A DNA stretch of 64,000 bases from Pseudoalteromonas sp. NBT06-2 (GCF_002276045.1 NZ_NQMR01000001.1:33535-97534), one strand, 5' to 3'. Counted from the first letter of the stretch, positions 9,961-20,417 are shown. The notes: a model not told the origin generated them from the sequence alone. A program made the numbers and translations.

Positions 9961-10390
9961 CTTAGAGTTCCTATCTTTATTATTTTAACCTTTTGTTGAA
10001 CCTATATTTATGTATTTTTAAAGAGTTAGCAATAGCTAATGTAAACTTTTTCGATGAAATACAAAATTTAGTTACATATTTTCTCTAAAATAGGGAAACG
10101 TGCGTGAAAATAATACTCTAGTTAGCTCAATCCCCATATAACACCCCACTAAGCTTATTACTGGAAGCATCTGTAAAATAAATAAATATGTAACATTAGC
10201 CATAGAAATTCCTTTCAAAATTTAGGTACATAAATCAATATTGATAATGTTTTAAAATATCAATATATACTTAGTCGTAAATTTTATTTAAAAGGTTTAA
10301 ATTTCTGATTTGAATGCATCATAAATGGTGCTTGAAGCTAATTTTTGTACCCTATTCATAGATAGCGTCCTTATCTATTGGGATCGCTTT
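9961..10390. other. AT-rich intergenic region upstream of HU
   Basis: 430 bases without a convincing gene on either strand. It must contain the HU promoter near 9970-10080; I see no repeat or structured RNA. Confidence 0.5.
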
Positions 10391-10675
10391 TATACCAAAG
10401 ACACTTCAAAATGCGTGTTTCAGTACTGCTGAGTTAGACTCATCTTTGTATCAATGGTTGCTCCCTTAAAATAAGATGTACCGGCAATAAACTCCGGCAT
10501 TGCTCTAGTACCCGCATCCATGTTCGCTCAGAAGTCCCCGATGGGTTGGTTTAGAAGCGCTATAAGCTGCGTTATTGATATTGAAAAGGGACTAACCATT
10601 CTCTGCAATCAATGTATTGATTAAAGCGTTTCTAATACCAACTGAATCCTGCATCTTCAAGTGGTTTGGGTATAT
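10391..10675. mobile_element. MITE copy A (diverged, 285 bp)
   Basis: Begins TATACCAAAGACACTTCAAA and ends with the inverted counterpart CTTCAAGTGGTTTGGGTATA. The interior (ACTCCCTTAAAA, GACCGGCAATA-like, GCTCTAGTACC, TTGAAAAGGGA) matches the copies at 23.8 and 29.4 kb in the orientation of the 29.4-kb copy, with many substitutions and a shorter length. It has no coding capacity. It lies just past the 3' end of the export operon. Confidence 0.8.
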
Positions 10676-10734
10676 AACTTTCCAGAGTTTTTTGTCTTCA
10701 CCATGATGTGGAATGCTATTCATAAGCTTGATAA

Positions 10735-12804
10735 TCAATATGCTCTTTTAGTTGAGCCGTAATAATAGTTTTGTTTATCATATTTGACCCGATTCAAAAT
10801 GACACCATTTATCTTTGTATCTGATTGATTTAGTAATTCTAAATCATGATTTACTTTAGCTACTGAGTTTTTTTGAATATCAACAACAAGTATGAGCCCA
10901 CCTACATGTTTACTTATCATAAGCGCATCACTCACAGAAAGAATTGGAGGGCACTCTAATATGACACGATCATACTTATTTTGTAGTGCTTTAAGTAAAT
11001 TTTCGAATCGTTTCATAGATAAAAATAATAATGGGTTCATAGGTCTCAATCCAGAAGCTAATACATCTACGTTAATATTTTCATCTTTAAATATACATTC
11101 ATCAAAAGTATGCGTTTGCGCTAATATATTTGTTAAGCCTGGTCTATGCCTTGGTTCATTAAGCGCTACCGCAATAGAAGGATCTCTCAAATCAGCATCT
11201 ATAATAATCACATTTTCTAATTCTGAAAATGACTTAGCTAACTGTAAACAAGTACTTGATTTCCCCTCATTAGGAGTTAATGAACTTACTGCAATCAATT
11301 TTTGTTTATTAAGCTCTCTATCTAAATAGATTTTAGTGCGAATAGAGCGGATACATTCTTCGTAAATTTCAAATTGTTTACCATTACCAGAAATAATAGG
11401 AAGTGATTTATTTTTACCACGACGCTTAACCTTAGGGATCTCACCAATAACTTTATAGCCATAATGATGTGCAATTTGGCGGAACTTTCGATGCGCATCA
11501 GCAAAAAAATGTAATATAATCACAAGCAATACCGATAACATAAAACCCATAACTAAAGATAATACCGATAATAATGCTTTTTTAGGTTTTATAGGATGTC
11601 TAGGTGTCACAGCCGGATCAACCACAATGATCCCTCCTCCTCTGTTTATATCATTTAATAATTCAGCTTCTTTTTGTTTTGCTGTTATAGATGCGAGTAG
11701 TGCTATATTAGCATCTATATTTCTTTTAATTTTATCAAAGTTAATTCTTTTGGTAATTGCTAGTTCTAGCTTTTCATTCGCTTTTTGTATTTTTAAATTA
11801 ATTGCTTTTATTAAATGCTCAACTTCATCCATACGAATTGTATACTTATTGATTACAGTCTTTATTTCTGATTTTATCTGCGCTTTTGTGTCAAATATTT
11901 TATTTTCAATAGCTTGATATTTCGGGTGCTTATGTAAATATCGGAGTTTTATTTGCGATAATTTTGCTTGCTGTGTTGACTCTTGTTGTGTAAGTAAGAT
12001 AATCATTTTTGAATTTGCAACTTCAAAAATGTTCATTATTTGTTCATGATTACTATTTGCAAATAGCAATTTATTGCCAATTCTATTTAGTTTTTCATGC
12101 TCTAATTTAAGTAGACGTAATTCTTTATATAATTGACTAATTTCAAGTTTTGATAATTCGACTAAACTTGTGATATCAACGACATTATTCTTAGCTCTAT
12201 ATTGCTTTAGGTTATCTTCTTCTTGCAGTAATTTATTTTTTACATCTTCTATTTTAGAATTGATCCAATCACCACTTTTCTCATTATCGTGACGCATTAA
12301 ATTTGCTTGATAACTTACAAAGTTATTAGCAATTGTATTTACAACCAGTGCAGTAAATGAAGGAAACTCACTTTCATAAGAAATTTCCAACATATTAGTT
12401 CTAGATACAGTGCTAATTTTCAAATTTTTCAGGAGTTGAACTTCATCCCATTTCTGCTGGCTTGAAGCATGTAGTAATGCAGACGTATCATCAAGTAACA
12501 GAATAATCTCTTTTGCAAATTGTTTAGATTTTAATAACTTAATTGTCGTGTCTAATTCTTCGTTTGATGAAGAAGCACCTGACATAATAGATTGCAAAGG
12601 GTTACTGGCTTTATCTCCTTTGACCATAACTGTTGTAGATGCAGTATAAACTTCAGGCATTTCATCAATAACAACAAAACCTGCAACAAATGTCGAAAAC
12701 GTCACAATCAAAATAAACCATTTTTTCATCCAGAAAAGTGAAATAAGATCGGATAGATCTATTTCATCATCTATGGGTTTAAAGTTGCTTTCTTGTTGCA
12801 GCAT
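10735..12804 (-). CDS. Polysaccharide co-polymerase / BY-kinase (Wzc-like)
   Basis: 689 residues. An N-terminal Wzz domain is bounded by membrane segments at about 28-48 and 425-445, with long periplasmic coiled coils between (about 170-390). A proline-rich stretch (PRHPIKPKK) precedes the second segment. The cytoplasmic C-terminus is a bacterial tyrosine kinase: Walker A PNEGKSS near residue 512, Walker A' IIIDADLRDP, Walker B VILECPP. A tyrosine cluster (YYYG...Y) closes the protein, as expected for autophosphorylation. It controls chain length and export of an exopolysaccharide. It starts 3 bases after the Wza-like gene; no strong ribosome site is visible. Confidence 0.88.
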   Translation of the reverse strand: MLQQESNFKPIDDEIDLSDLISLFWMKKWFILIVTFSTFVAGFVVIDEMPEVYTASTTVMVKGDKASNPLQSIMSGASSSNEELDTTIKLLKSKQFAKEIILLLDDTSALLHASSQQKWDEVQLLKNLKISTVSRTNMLEISYESEFPSFTALVVNTIANNFVSYQANLMRHDNEKSGDWINSKIEDVKNKLLQEEDNLKQYRAKNNVVDITSLVELSKLEISQLYKELRLLKLEHEKLNRIGNKLLFANSNHEQIMNIFEVANSKMIILLTQQESTQQAKLSQIKLRYLHKHPKYQAIENKIFDTKAQIKSEIKTVINKYTIRMDEVEHLIKAINLKIQKANEKLELAITKRINFDKIKRNIDANIALLASITAKQKEAELLNDINRGGGIIVVDPAVTPRHPIKPKKALLSVLSLVMGFMLSVLLVIILHFFADAHRKFRQIAHHYGYKVIGEIPKVKRRGKNKSLPIISGNGKQFEIYEECIRSIRTKIYLDRELNKQKLIAVSSLTPNEGKSSTCLQLAKSFSELENVIIIDADLRDPSIAVALNEPRHRPGLTNILAQTHTFDECIFKDENINVDVLASGLRPMNPLLFLSMKRFENLLKALQNKYDRVILECPPILSVSDALMISKHVGGLILVVDIQKNSVAKVNHDLELLNQSDTKINGVILNRVKYDKQNYYYGSTKRAY

Positions 12805-12807
12805 ATA

Positions 12808-13332
12808 TTAAAAAAAACTTTTTTCTATTTTAATGACGTCACCGGGTAAAATGATTGTTGAATATTTAGCTAGAAATGTCGCTTTATCTATACCTCTTTG
12901 AATTGTCCACTTTTTACGCGAGGCCCTATCTTTTAATCCACCTGAAAGTGCAATAACTTGCTCTAAAGTAATATCTGGTTGGTATTTATAACTGCCAGGA
13001 TTTCTCACTTCTCCATAAATAAAAAAAGGTCGATAACTTGATACTTGAATAGAGACACTTGGTGATACAAGGTAGCCATCTTTGAGTCGTTTTTCTAAAT
13101 GAGATTTGGCTTCTTTTTGTGTTAAGCCACTTAAGTTAACACTGCCTAAAAGAGGAAAGTCGACTATACCTTGTTGACTGATTTGTCCTGAATAAGCCAG
13201 ATCATTTTCTTGATAAACCGAAATAGATAAACTATCGCCAGGACCAAACTCGTATCCTTGAGAAATCCCTAAACCATAGCTAGGAATAGCAATAAAAAAG
13301 CAGAGTGAAAAAAGTAAAATATAATTTACCAT
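12808..13332 (-). CDS. Wza-like polysaccharide export protein
   Basis: 174 residues with an N-terminal signal peptide (hydrophobic about 3-20) and no clear lipobox cysteine. A Poly_export domain (YEFGPGDSLSISVYQENDL) is followed by one SLBB domain (FFIYGEVRNPGSYKYQPDITLEQV). It is much shorter than E. coli Wza (379) but typical of the short export proteins paired with Wzc-like kinases. It should form the periplasmic/outer-membrane channel. The start overlaps the upstream barrel gene by 7 bases. Confidence 0.85.
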   Translation of the reverse strand: MVNYILLFSLCFFIAIPSYGLGISQGYEFGPGDSLSISVYQENDLAYSGQISQQGIVDFPLLGSVNLSGLTQKEAKSHLEKRLKDGYLVSPSVSIQVSSYRPFFIYGEVRNPGSYKYQPDITLEQVIALSGGLKDRASRKKWTIQRGIDKATFLAKYSTIILPGDVIKIEKSFF

Positions 13333-14495
13333 GTGTACTCCAACACCATATTGAGACTTAATTGGTCAACTTTAATATCGTTATCTTTTATATTACTAAA
13401 TGTGGTTAAATAATTGCTGATCTTCTGAAATTGAACATCCGATTGAAATTTCATGCCTTCAATAAATAACCAAGTCCAAGATAATGAAACCAAGTCTTTG
13501 TTATACTCACGAAATTTTTGTTCAAATTTTTGTTTTTTTCTTTTTAAGATCAGATTTAACAATTGATTTTTCGATAATTTATGAGACCAATTAATTTGGT
13601 ATTCTGTATTTAGCTGCGTCAAGGTTTCATTAGCAAATGAAATTTGTGAACTTTGCGAAGTAGATATGCTCACCTGATTCTGCTCTGATATCAACCAAGT
13701 ATCGGATGCTCTCCAAAAATTACCATCGCTTATTTCATCTCCCTTTCTTTTATAAATACCCGCAATAACATTGAGTTTGTGAGAACCTCCTAAATTGTTA
13801 GAAAAGCCGAGGCCAAATTCCTGTAAATCAGTTTTGTTGCCGGCTCTGTTACCTTGACTCATTTTAGCATTAACTAGAAAATAGGTATCCTCACTCACAC
13901 GATGCCCATAAGTAGATGAAATCATTAATGTATCATTTTTTGATAACTCAGATTCTTTAAATTTTTGTGAATTGTTAGTAAATGCAAAGCTTAAATCAAT
14001 GAATCGGTTTTTATGATCTCTTCCGAAGTTTAAATTAAATTGAGCGAGTTCGTTATTTAAAGTAATTAATGAATTGTCAGGTTCAACAAATTCAGCGCCT
14101 TCTTGGCCAGAAAAGGTTTCATTTTTAGATTTCTTTAAAATGAAATCTACAGAAGTTTCATCTGAAATAAAAAAGTGAATATTAGGAGTGATAGAATAAT
14201 CTATTGAGTTTAGTTGTGATTGCTCTAAATAAGACTCTTGAATTAATGTTATAGGAAGAGAAACAGCAAAGCCTTCAAACAATTTTAATATATGATAATT
14301 TGCGCTCATACGGCCCAAACTATCAGTAATTTGATTTGTAGTTTGATTATATAAATTATCTGTATGCTCTATTGAATAAGAAGTTTTAAACTCATTGATT
14401 TCCTTATCCCAAACGACATTTGCTTGGACTAAACTACTTAACAATAAAATCCAAATACTACATGCTGCGAATAACTTCAAAATACTCTCTTGCAA
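13326..14495 (-). CDS. Outer-membrane beta-barrel protein of export operon
   Basis: 389 residues: signal peptide ending near SSLVQA, then alternating hydrophobic strands and a C-terminal aromatic (LEYTW), typical of an outer-membrane beta-barrel. It resembles the barrel proteins encoded first in exopolysaccharide operons. The listed start is TTG 14495; an alternative TTG at 14480, preceded by AAGAGAG, would give a neater signal peptide. First gene of a three-gene operon with Wza-like and Wzc-like partners; no glycosyltransferases are nearby. Confidence 0.65.
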   Translation of the reverse strand: MQESILKLFAACSIWILLLSSLVQANVVWDKEINEFKTSYSIEHTDNLYNQTTNQITDSLGRMSANYHILKLFEGFAVSLPITLIQESYLEQSQLNSIDYSITPNIHFFISDETSVDFILKKSKNETFSGQEGAEFVEPDNSLITLNNELAQFNLNFGRDHKNRFIDLSFAFTNNSQKFKESELSKNDTLMISSTYGHRVSEDTYFLVNAKMSQGNRAGNKTDLQEFGLGFSNNLGGSHKLNVIAGIYKRKGDEISDGNFWRASDTWLISEQNQVSISTSQSSQISFANETLTQLNTEYQINWSHKLSKNQLLNLILKRKKQKFEQKFREYNKDLVSLSWTWLFIEGMKFQSDVQFQKISNYLTTFSNIKDNDIKVDQLSLNMVLEYTW

Positions 14496-14558
14496 TGTTA
14501 GAACTTAAAAAGTGTGTAAAATATCATTATGTTACAAGTATAATACATTTGAGACTAT

Positions 14559-14632
14559 AAACATACTAGGTGTTACCGCCAAACATACTAGGTGTTATCG
14601 CCAAACATACTAGGTGTTATCACCAAACATAC
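14559..14632. repeat. 22-bp tandem repeat, 3.4 copies
   Basis: Units at 14559-14580, 14581-14602 and 14603-14624, plus a partial at 14625, each AAACATACTAGGTGTTAYCR then CC. They are contiguous and lie just upstream of the export operon start at 14495. The 22-bp period is two DNA turns, which would suit stacked regulator sites on one face. Confidence 0.9.
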
Positions 14633-14797
14633 GCCACAAATAATGATGCCTTTAATAATACTCATGATTTTAAAAGAAAATATATAAAATCATTCTTTCC
14701 TTGTTTTATATTTCAATTAATAAAAATACAGCAAATAAAAACTCATTCATTATAAAAAACACAAAAAATCTTTACTTGTTACCTCATGGTAACATAT

Positions 14798-14841
14798 ATT
14801 CACATTTAAATATATTGTATACAATATATTTAAATGTGAAT
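14798..14841. promoter_or_regulatory. 44-bp perfect palindrome upstream of TonB receptor
   Basis: Arms of 22 bases pair without mismatch about the core TTGTATACAA, centre between 14819 and 14820; the ends read ATTCACATTT and its complement. It lies 21 bases before the receptor ATG, so it may be an operator overlapping the 5' UTR or a long mRNA hairpin that covers the ribosome site region. Confidence 0.85.
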
Positions 14842-14862
14842 TTTATTTAGGGAAGCTTAAAA

Positions 14863-17838
14863 ATGAAAAATAATAATTTTAAAATAAAAGCAACTGCATT
14901 AGCTGTTGCCACTGTATTATTGGTTACCCCCTTATCGACATTAGCTGTGGATGCATTTAATGGTGTTGTTAAAGGAAGTATTAATACAAGTAATAATCAA
15001 ATGGCTGCAGGCGCTATTATTACTCTAAAACATAAAGGCAAAGGCATAACGCGTAAAGTTACAGTTGAGCAAGACGGCAGTTATGTTTTACGTAAGTTAC
15101 CAGTAGGCCATTGGACTATGTCAATTGAGAAAGATGGTTATCAACTCATTCAAGAACAAGATGTACATGTAAAAATTGGTTCTAATTTTATATATAACGG
15201 TTTATTAATACAAAGTGGCACTGATATTGAGAGAATAGCAGTATCAGGAAGTAAAATATCAAGAGTAAATACATCATCTTCAACTAGTGGTATTACAGTG
15301 ACAAGTGATGAGTTAGCATATTTACCGGTTGATAACGGTTTTGAAAATATCGCTTTACTCTCTCCTGGGGCTGGCGCAAACTCAGAGTTCGACGCTGCAA
15401 GTATTGGCGGCGCATCTTCAGCTGAAAATGGCTATTACCTTAATGGGTTAAACGTAACTTCTATCCGTCGTGGTATCGGCTCCATAGATCTACCATTTGA
15501 AGCAATTGCACAAACAGAAATAAAAAATGGTGGCGTAGAACCCGAATTTGGTGGTGCGATGGGTGGCATTGTTAATACAATTTCAAAATCTGGTAGTAAT
15601 GAATTTGAATTTGGCATGCAGTTAAGAACAGATCCAGACGTTACAAGAAGCCAACATAATAATTTAATGTTATCTGATGGGACTATTGCAGGTTATGGTG
15701 CAAGTGAAGATGACAAAGAAACTTACAATGAAGCAAGAATTTGGGTTAGTGGCGCATTAATTGACGATAAATTATTTGCATATGCTTTATTTTCTCCTCA
15801 GAGAAATAATTATGAAAATGCAAAAACGACGACATTAAATGATGGTAGAGAAGATTCAGATCAATGGTTTGCAAAATTAGATTATTATATTAATGATAAC
15901 CATTCTATCGAATTAACAGGTATTAACTTTGAAAATAATGGTTCAGGTAAATCTTACACATACGAATCTCTAGCCAGTACTCAAGGTGAATATAAAGGTG
16001 ATTACAAAGAAAAATCTGGTGGTCAAGTATATGGTGTTAAATATACAGGTTTATTAACAGATGATATCTCTATTGATGTAATTGCAGGTAGAACAAAAGA
16101 AAATGACTACAACAGTGCAACTAGCTCATTACCTTCAGTAAATGATGAACGAAGCGGCTCATCAGTTACACTAAGTGATCATACTTCAAGTACAATTACT
16201 GATGGTACTTATATTCGAGACCAGTTCCGGGTTGATTTAAATTGGGACCTTGAAGATCACTCCTTAAAATTTGGTTTAGATAGCTACGATATTAATGTGA
16301 ACTATGCAGAGACCCAAAATGGTGCCGGCGATGCTAAAGGTTGGTGGACTATTGCAACAGCAGGTGAAGCAGATCGTTCAGGTCAAATGAGCAGCGAAGA
16401 TTACGTAGAACAGCGTATTCGTACAACTTTCACAGATTCTAAAGTATCTTCAATGGCACTTTACGCACAAGATTCATGGCAAGTTAATGATGAATTAGTG
16501 CTTAACTTAGGTGTACGTGTATCAAATATTTCAAATACAGTATCTGATGGTCGTAAATATGTAGATATCAAAAACCAAATCGCACCCCGTTTACAAGCAA
16601 TTTATGATGTATCAGGTGATGGTACTGCAAAAGTATTTGCAACATTTGGTCGCTACTTTCAACCAGTTTCTGCCAATATGAATATTAAACAAGGTGCCAC
16701 GCAAAGAGAAACTTTGGATTATTATGAATTAGGTGAGGTAGATGCGAATGGTACACCTATTTTATTAGCGGATGGTTCACCATCTCGTGGTGGTGCTTTA
16801 CGCGATACATTTGTGCGCCAAGCAGGTATTGATGATCCTAACCTGATTGTTTCTGACAATTTAGATAGCATGTATTCTGATGAATTTACTTTAGGTTACC
16901 AACAAGAAGTGTTTAACGGTGATATGACATTAGGTGTTCGTGCCACTTATAGAGAACTAAAACGCTCAGTAGAAGATACTGATGTAGGTCCAGTGCTACG
17001 TAAATGGTTTGAAGAAAATGGTGTAACTGATGAAGTTGGCCAATGGGGTTATTATGTTTTATTAAACCCTGGCGCAGATCTAAATATGATTTATGATTTT
17101 GATCAAGATGGTACAGCTGAAAATATTAACATTTCAGCATCTGAATTAGATTTACCAACACCAAAAAGAAAATATGGTTCACTTGAATTTACATTAGACG
17201 GTTCAGTAACTGAAGATTTAACAATTAACTCTTCTTATACTTGGTCTCATAGCTGGGGTAATACAGAGGGACTAGTTAAAACGGATAATGGTCAAGCAGA
17301 TCCTGGTTGGACAACATCATACGATTACGGCGATTTAATGGATCACAGCAGTGGTGATTTACCAAATGATAGACGCCACTCATTTAAAGTAAGTGGCTCA
17401 TACCGTATTACTGACGATTTATCTTTAGGTTTTGCAAGCAGAATTAACTCTGGTACACCTGTGAGTAAATTAAGCTGGCATCCATTTGATCAAGGTCGTT
17501 GTACTGAAGGTAATATCTGGGATTCATGTATTAGTTACTATTACGATGACGCGTCTTTCTATGATGCAGATGGTAACCCTGCGCCTCGTGGTTCAGCTGG
17601 CCGCACGCCTTGGACAAAAGAAATTGATTTATCATTACTTTATCAAACAGAAATATTTGATGGTAATTTAAGCCTTAAAGCATCTATCTATAACTTATTT
17701 AATGAAGATACTGCGACTTCGTATATCCAAAAACATCAGGCGAATTCAGACAGTAACGCAGTTAATGCTGAATGGGGCACTACAAATCGACGTTTAGCAT
17801 CACGATACATGTCTTTAACAGCAAGATATATTTTCTAA
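14863..17838 (+). CDS. Oar-like TonB-dependent receptor
   Basis: 991 residues. Signal peptide (MKNNNFKIKATALAVATVLL...STLA), then a carboxypeptidase-regulatory-like beta-sandwich (about 35-120, FNGVVKGSINTSNNQ to KDGYQL). A plug domain follows (about 130-245, IERIAVSGSKI, YYLNGLNVT, EPEFGGAMGGIVNTISKSG), then a large 22-strand-type barrel ending in an aromatic (SLTARYIF). This is the Oar-like receptor class common in Alteromonadales. It imports a ligand across the outer membrane using TonB energy; the substrate cannot be read from sequence. AGGGAAG precedes the start. Expression is probably governed by the palindrome and tandem repeats upstream. Confidence 0.88.
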   Translation: MKNNNFKIKATALAVATVLLVTPLSTLAVDAFNGVVKGSINTSNNQMAAGAIITLKHKGKGITRKVTVEQDGSYVLRKLPVGHWTMSIEKDGYQLIQEQDVHVKIGSNFIYNGLLIQSGTDIERIAVSGSKISRVNTSSSTSGITVTSDELAYLPVDNGFENIALLSPGAGANSEFDAASIGGASSAENGYYLNGLNVTSIRRGIGSIDLPFEAIAQTEIKNGGVEPEFGGAMGGIVNTISKSGSNEFEFGMQLRTDPDVTRSQHNNLMLSDGTIAGYGASEDDKETYNEARIWVSGALIDDKLFAYALFSPQRNNYENAKTTTLNDGREDSDQWFAKLDYYINDNHSIELTGINFENNGSGKSYTYESLASTQGEYKGDYKEKSGGQVYGVKYTGLLTDDISIDVIAGRTKENDYNSATSSLPSVNDERSGSSVTLSDHTSSTITDGTYIRDQFRVDLNWDLEDHSLKFGLDSYDINVNYAETQNGAGDAKGWWTIATAGEADRSGQMSSEDYVEQRIRTTFTDSKVSSMALYAQDSWQVNDELVLNLGVRVSNISNTVSDGRKYVDIKNQIAPRLQAIYDVSGDGTAKVFATFGRYFQPVSANMNIKQGATQRETLDYYELGEVDANGTPILLADGSPSRGGALRDTFVRQAGIDDPNLIVSDNLDSMYSDEFTLGYQQEVFNGDMTLGVRATYRELKRSVEDTDVGPVLRKWFEENGVTDEVGQWGYYVLLNPGADLNMIYDFDQDGTAENINISASELDLPTPKRKYGSLEFTLDGSVTEDLTINSSYTWSHSWGNTEGLVKTDNGQADPGWTTSYDYGDLMDHSSGDLPNDRRHSFKVSGSYRITDDLSLGFASRINSGTPVSKLSWHPFDQGRCTEGNIWDSCISYYYDDASFYDADGNPAPRGSAGRTPWTKEIDLSLLYQTEIFDGNLSLKASIYNLFNEDTATSYIQKHQANSDSNAVNAEWGTTNRRLASRYMSLTARYIF

Positions 17839-17861
17839 TATTTCCCATATCATTTGTTGTC

Positions 17862-17885
17862 AAAGCCCCCGAAAGGGGGCTTTTT
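17862..17885 (+). terminator. Terminator of TonB receptor gene
   Basis: AAAGCCCCC pairs with GGGGGCTTT around a GAAA tetraloop, followed by a T-run. Confidence 0.92.
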
Positions 17886-17901
17886 AGGCTCAGTAAATAA
17901 T

Positions 17902-17926
17902 AAAAAAACGGCCAATAATGACCGTT
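17902..17926 (-). terminator. Terminator of rimO
   Basis: On the minus strand an 8-bp stem (AACGGTCA/TGGCCGTT, one G-U pair) with a TTAT loop is followed by seven T; it lies 27 bases past the rimO stop. Confidence 0.85.
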
Positions 17927-17952
17927 ATTTATAATTCACTTGCTGAGTTTAA

Positions 17953-19359
17953 TTAAACTAAGTCACCCCATAAATCATATTCATCAGCATGTGCAATTTT
18001 AACAGTAACCATATCACCAGCTTCTAGTGTTGTTTCACCGTTTAAATAAACAACACCATCAATTTCTGGAGCATCCGCATAAGTTCGACCAATTGCGCCC
18101 TCCGAATCAACTTCATCGATTAATACTTGCATGGTTTGTCCGATACGCTTTTGTAATTTAGCATGACTAATAGCCTGCTGTTTTAGCATAAAGCGTTCAA
18201 AGCGATCTTGCATGATGTCTTCAGCGACAGGATCAGCAAGTTCATTTGCTTTTGCACCTTCAACTGGCGAGTATTTAAAACACCCTACCCTGTCTAACTG
18301 GGCTTCATCTAAAAAATCTAATAACATTTGGAAGTCTTGTTCGGTTTCACCAGGAAAACCCACTATAAAAGTTGATCGGATCACAAGTTCAGGGCAAATT
18401 TCTCGCCATTTTTTAATACTTTCTAATACACGTTCAGCTTTACCTGGGCGCTTCATCATTTTTAAAATACGTGGACTTGCATGCTGAAATGGAATATCTA
18501 AATAAGGTAACAGTTTACCTTCAGCCATTAAAGGGATCACATCATCAACATGCGGATATGGGTATACATAATGTAAACGCACCCAAATGCCCATTTTAGA
18601 TAGCGCTTTACACATGTTTAACATGTCGGTTTTAACTGGCATACCATTCCAAAAACCCGTTTTTGATTTAACATCTACACCATAAGCACTAGTATCTTGG
18701 CTGATCACCAATAACTCTTTTACGCCTGCATTTTTTAAACGCTCAGCTTCAGATAGCACATCACCTATCGATTTTGAAACAAGCTTGCCACGCATATCTG
18801 GAATAATACAAAAAGTACATTTGTGGTTACAGCCTTCAGATATTTTTAAATAAGCAAAATGTTTAGGCGTAAGTTTTACACCTTGATCCGGCACTAAGTC
18901 TGTAAAAGGGTTATGTTTAGGTTGTGGCGCAAATTCATGCACATGATCCATTACATTTTCATATGCATGTGGTCCTGTAATACCTAAGACACCAGGGTGA
19001 ACTTCTTTTATCTCATCTTCTCTAGCACCTAAACAACCTGTTACGATTACCTTACCGTTTTCTTCAAGTGCTTCACCAATCGTATCTAATGACTCTTGAA
19101 CGGCACTATCTATAAAACCACAGGTATTTACAATAACAACATCTGCGCCATCATAACTACTAACAACCTCATAACCTTCAGTACGAAGTTGCGTTAAAAT
19201 ACGTTCTGAATCAACTAAGTTTTTAGGGCAGCCTAACGATACGAAAGAAACACTAGGAGCGCCTTCTACTTTTGGAGCTGTAAGCATGTTTGATTGTATT
19301 GTTTTAGAGGGAGTTTCTAAAGTTGTAGTCTGCTTTGGTGTAAATGTATTTACAGTCAT
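17953..19359 (-). CDS. rimO: Ribosomal protein uS12 methylthiotransferase RimO
   Basis: 468 residues. The N-terminal UPF0004 domain starts [18 protein letters not shown], with the conserved cysteines for the auxiliary Fe-S cluster (GCPKN, NTCGF, VTGCLG). The radical-SAM CxxxCxxC motif is CNHKCTFC, followed by IPDMRGK. A C-terminal TRAM domain is present. The protein methylthiolates the conserved aspartate of ribosomal protein S12. The first 30 or so residues before the UPF0004 domain are longer than in E. coli and low in conservation; a later start is possible but no better ribosome site is seen. Confidence 0.95.
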   Translation of the reverse strand: MTVNTFTPKQTTTLETPSKTIQSNMLTAPKVEGAPSVSFVSLGCPKNLVDSERILTQLRTEGYEVVSSYDGADVVIVNTCGFIDSAVQESLDTIGEALEENGKVIVTGCLGAREDEIKEVHPGVLGITGPHAYENVMDHVHEFAPQPKHNPFTDLVPDQGVKLTPKHFAYLKISEGCNHKCTFCIIPDMRGKLVSKSIGDVLSEAERLKNAGVKELLVISQDTSAYGVDVKSKTGFWNGMPVKTDMLNMCKALSKMGIWVRLHYVYPYPHVDDVIPLMAEGKLLPYLDIPFQHASPRILKMMKRPGKAERVLESIKKWREICPELVIRSTFIVGFPGETEQDFQMLLDFLDEAQLDRVGCFKYSPVEGAKANELADPVAEDIMQDRFERFMLKQQAISHAKLQKRIGQTMQVLIDEVDSEGAIGRTYADAPEIDGVVYLNGETTLEAGDMVTVKIAHADEYDLWGDLV

Positions 19360-20216
19360 CTTGCCTGCTAATTTAAATTAAGTAACGGTTTATTTTCGGA
19401 TTATACAATAAATATAGCATAATTACATTTAAGCAAAAGTTGCCAGTTTTTCATAATATTTTGAAAAATATAATCAAAAAATTTCAATGTAAATTCAAGT
19501 GATACCACAATGCTTACATTATCCTGAAATATTTTTTATTACCTTTAATTACTTACATACCGTGTCATTTTAGGCTCATATATCATATAACTCTTTATGT
19601 AGACCTGGACATTGTATTAGATTCGATGACACGCAACATTAACCACTTGAAATTAATTATAAGTCAATGTTTTATAGGGTTTTTATAAAAATACCGACAG
19701 TTTTACTCGAAATACACACTAATATATAATTCAGTTTACTTACCTTTGCAGATACTATTTAAATGTGGCTCTGCTTGCCTTTTATTAACAAAACTAAAAC
19801 ATCGCTCATTGTGCCTGCGGGTTCTTTACATGAGCAGCCTTATTTACAAACACAAGCCAACATTTTTCCTCTGAAACTGATTGTTGACTCAAATCAAGTT
19901 TACTGGCTGAGAACTTTACGGGTTTTCCAAAGTGATTTATTGTGTTAACTAAGGCTATTAACCCAATTTTTTTACCTTATCTATTATTCGACTGTTCTCT
20001 GATTTCAATTTCGATAAATGAATTAGCCCTGTTGTGCGTATTGATATTCAGTGTTGCTAAATCAACAAGTGAGTTGCTTACACTCTACCATTAGCACTTT
20101 TCACATCATCAACATTTTTATTTAAATTCTATGATGTCAATATAGACAACAATATAATTGGGAACAGCAAAATATTCCATAGGGATAGTGGAATGTTAAA
20201 TATCAAATAAAAATGG
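19360..20216. other. Long intergenic region with no supported gene
   Basis: About 860 AT-rich bases between rimO and a small secreted protein. A 61-codon frame at 19763-19948 has no recognisable homology or ribosome site and I do not call it. Spaced GTGTCAT/ATGACAC arms occur at about 19563 and 19627. Confidence 0.4.
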
Positions 20217-20301
20217 TATACCCATGTTACTTCAAAATGCATGTTCCTAAAGCCTGTTTAATTCTCGTTGAAATCGCACATTTTGAGGTGTTATGGGTAT
20301 A
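20217..20301. mobile_element. Short MITE-like inverted-repeat element (85 bp)
   Basis: Ends TATACCCATGTTACTTCAAA and TTTGAGGTGTTATGGGTATA are imperfect inverted repeats of about 27 bases with TA at each end. The termini match those of the larger elements at 10.4, 23.8, 29.4 and 55.7 kb, but almost no interior remains, so it looks like a deletion derivative. Confidence 0.7.
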
Positions 20302-20417
20302 TATTCCTGATTTATATATAATAAATTTTCTTTGCCCTATTTTTACCCAAACAAAGTTTTACAGTTTTTCAATCAAAGGCTAGGGTATCTAGCAGAATAA
20401 AAAAGTGTTAGGAAAAA

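Noticed and set aside
14559..14632. Possible CRISPR array (regular 22-bp repeats)
   Set aside because: Units are contiguous with no spacers and no cas genes are near.
14570..14755. 61-codon frame through the 22-bp repeats
   Set aside because: Coding potential comes only from the repeats; no ribosome site.
19763..19948. 61-codon open frame after rimO
   Set aside because: No ribosome site, no recognisable motif, and composition like the surrounding intergenic DNA.
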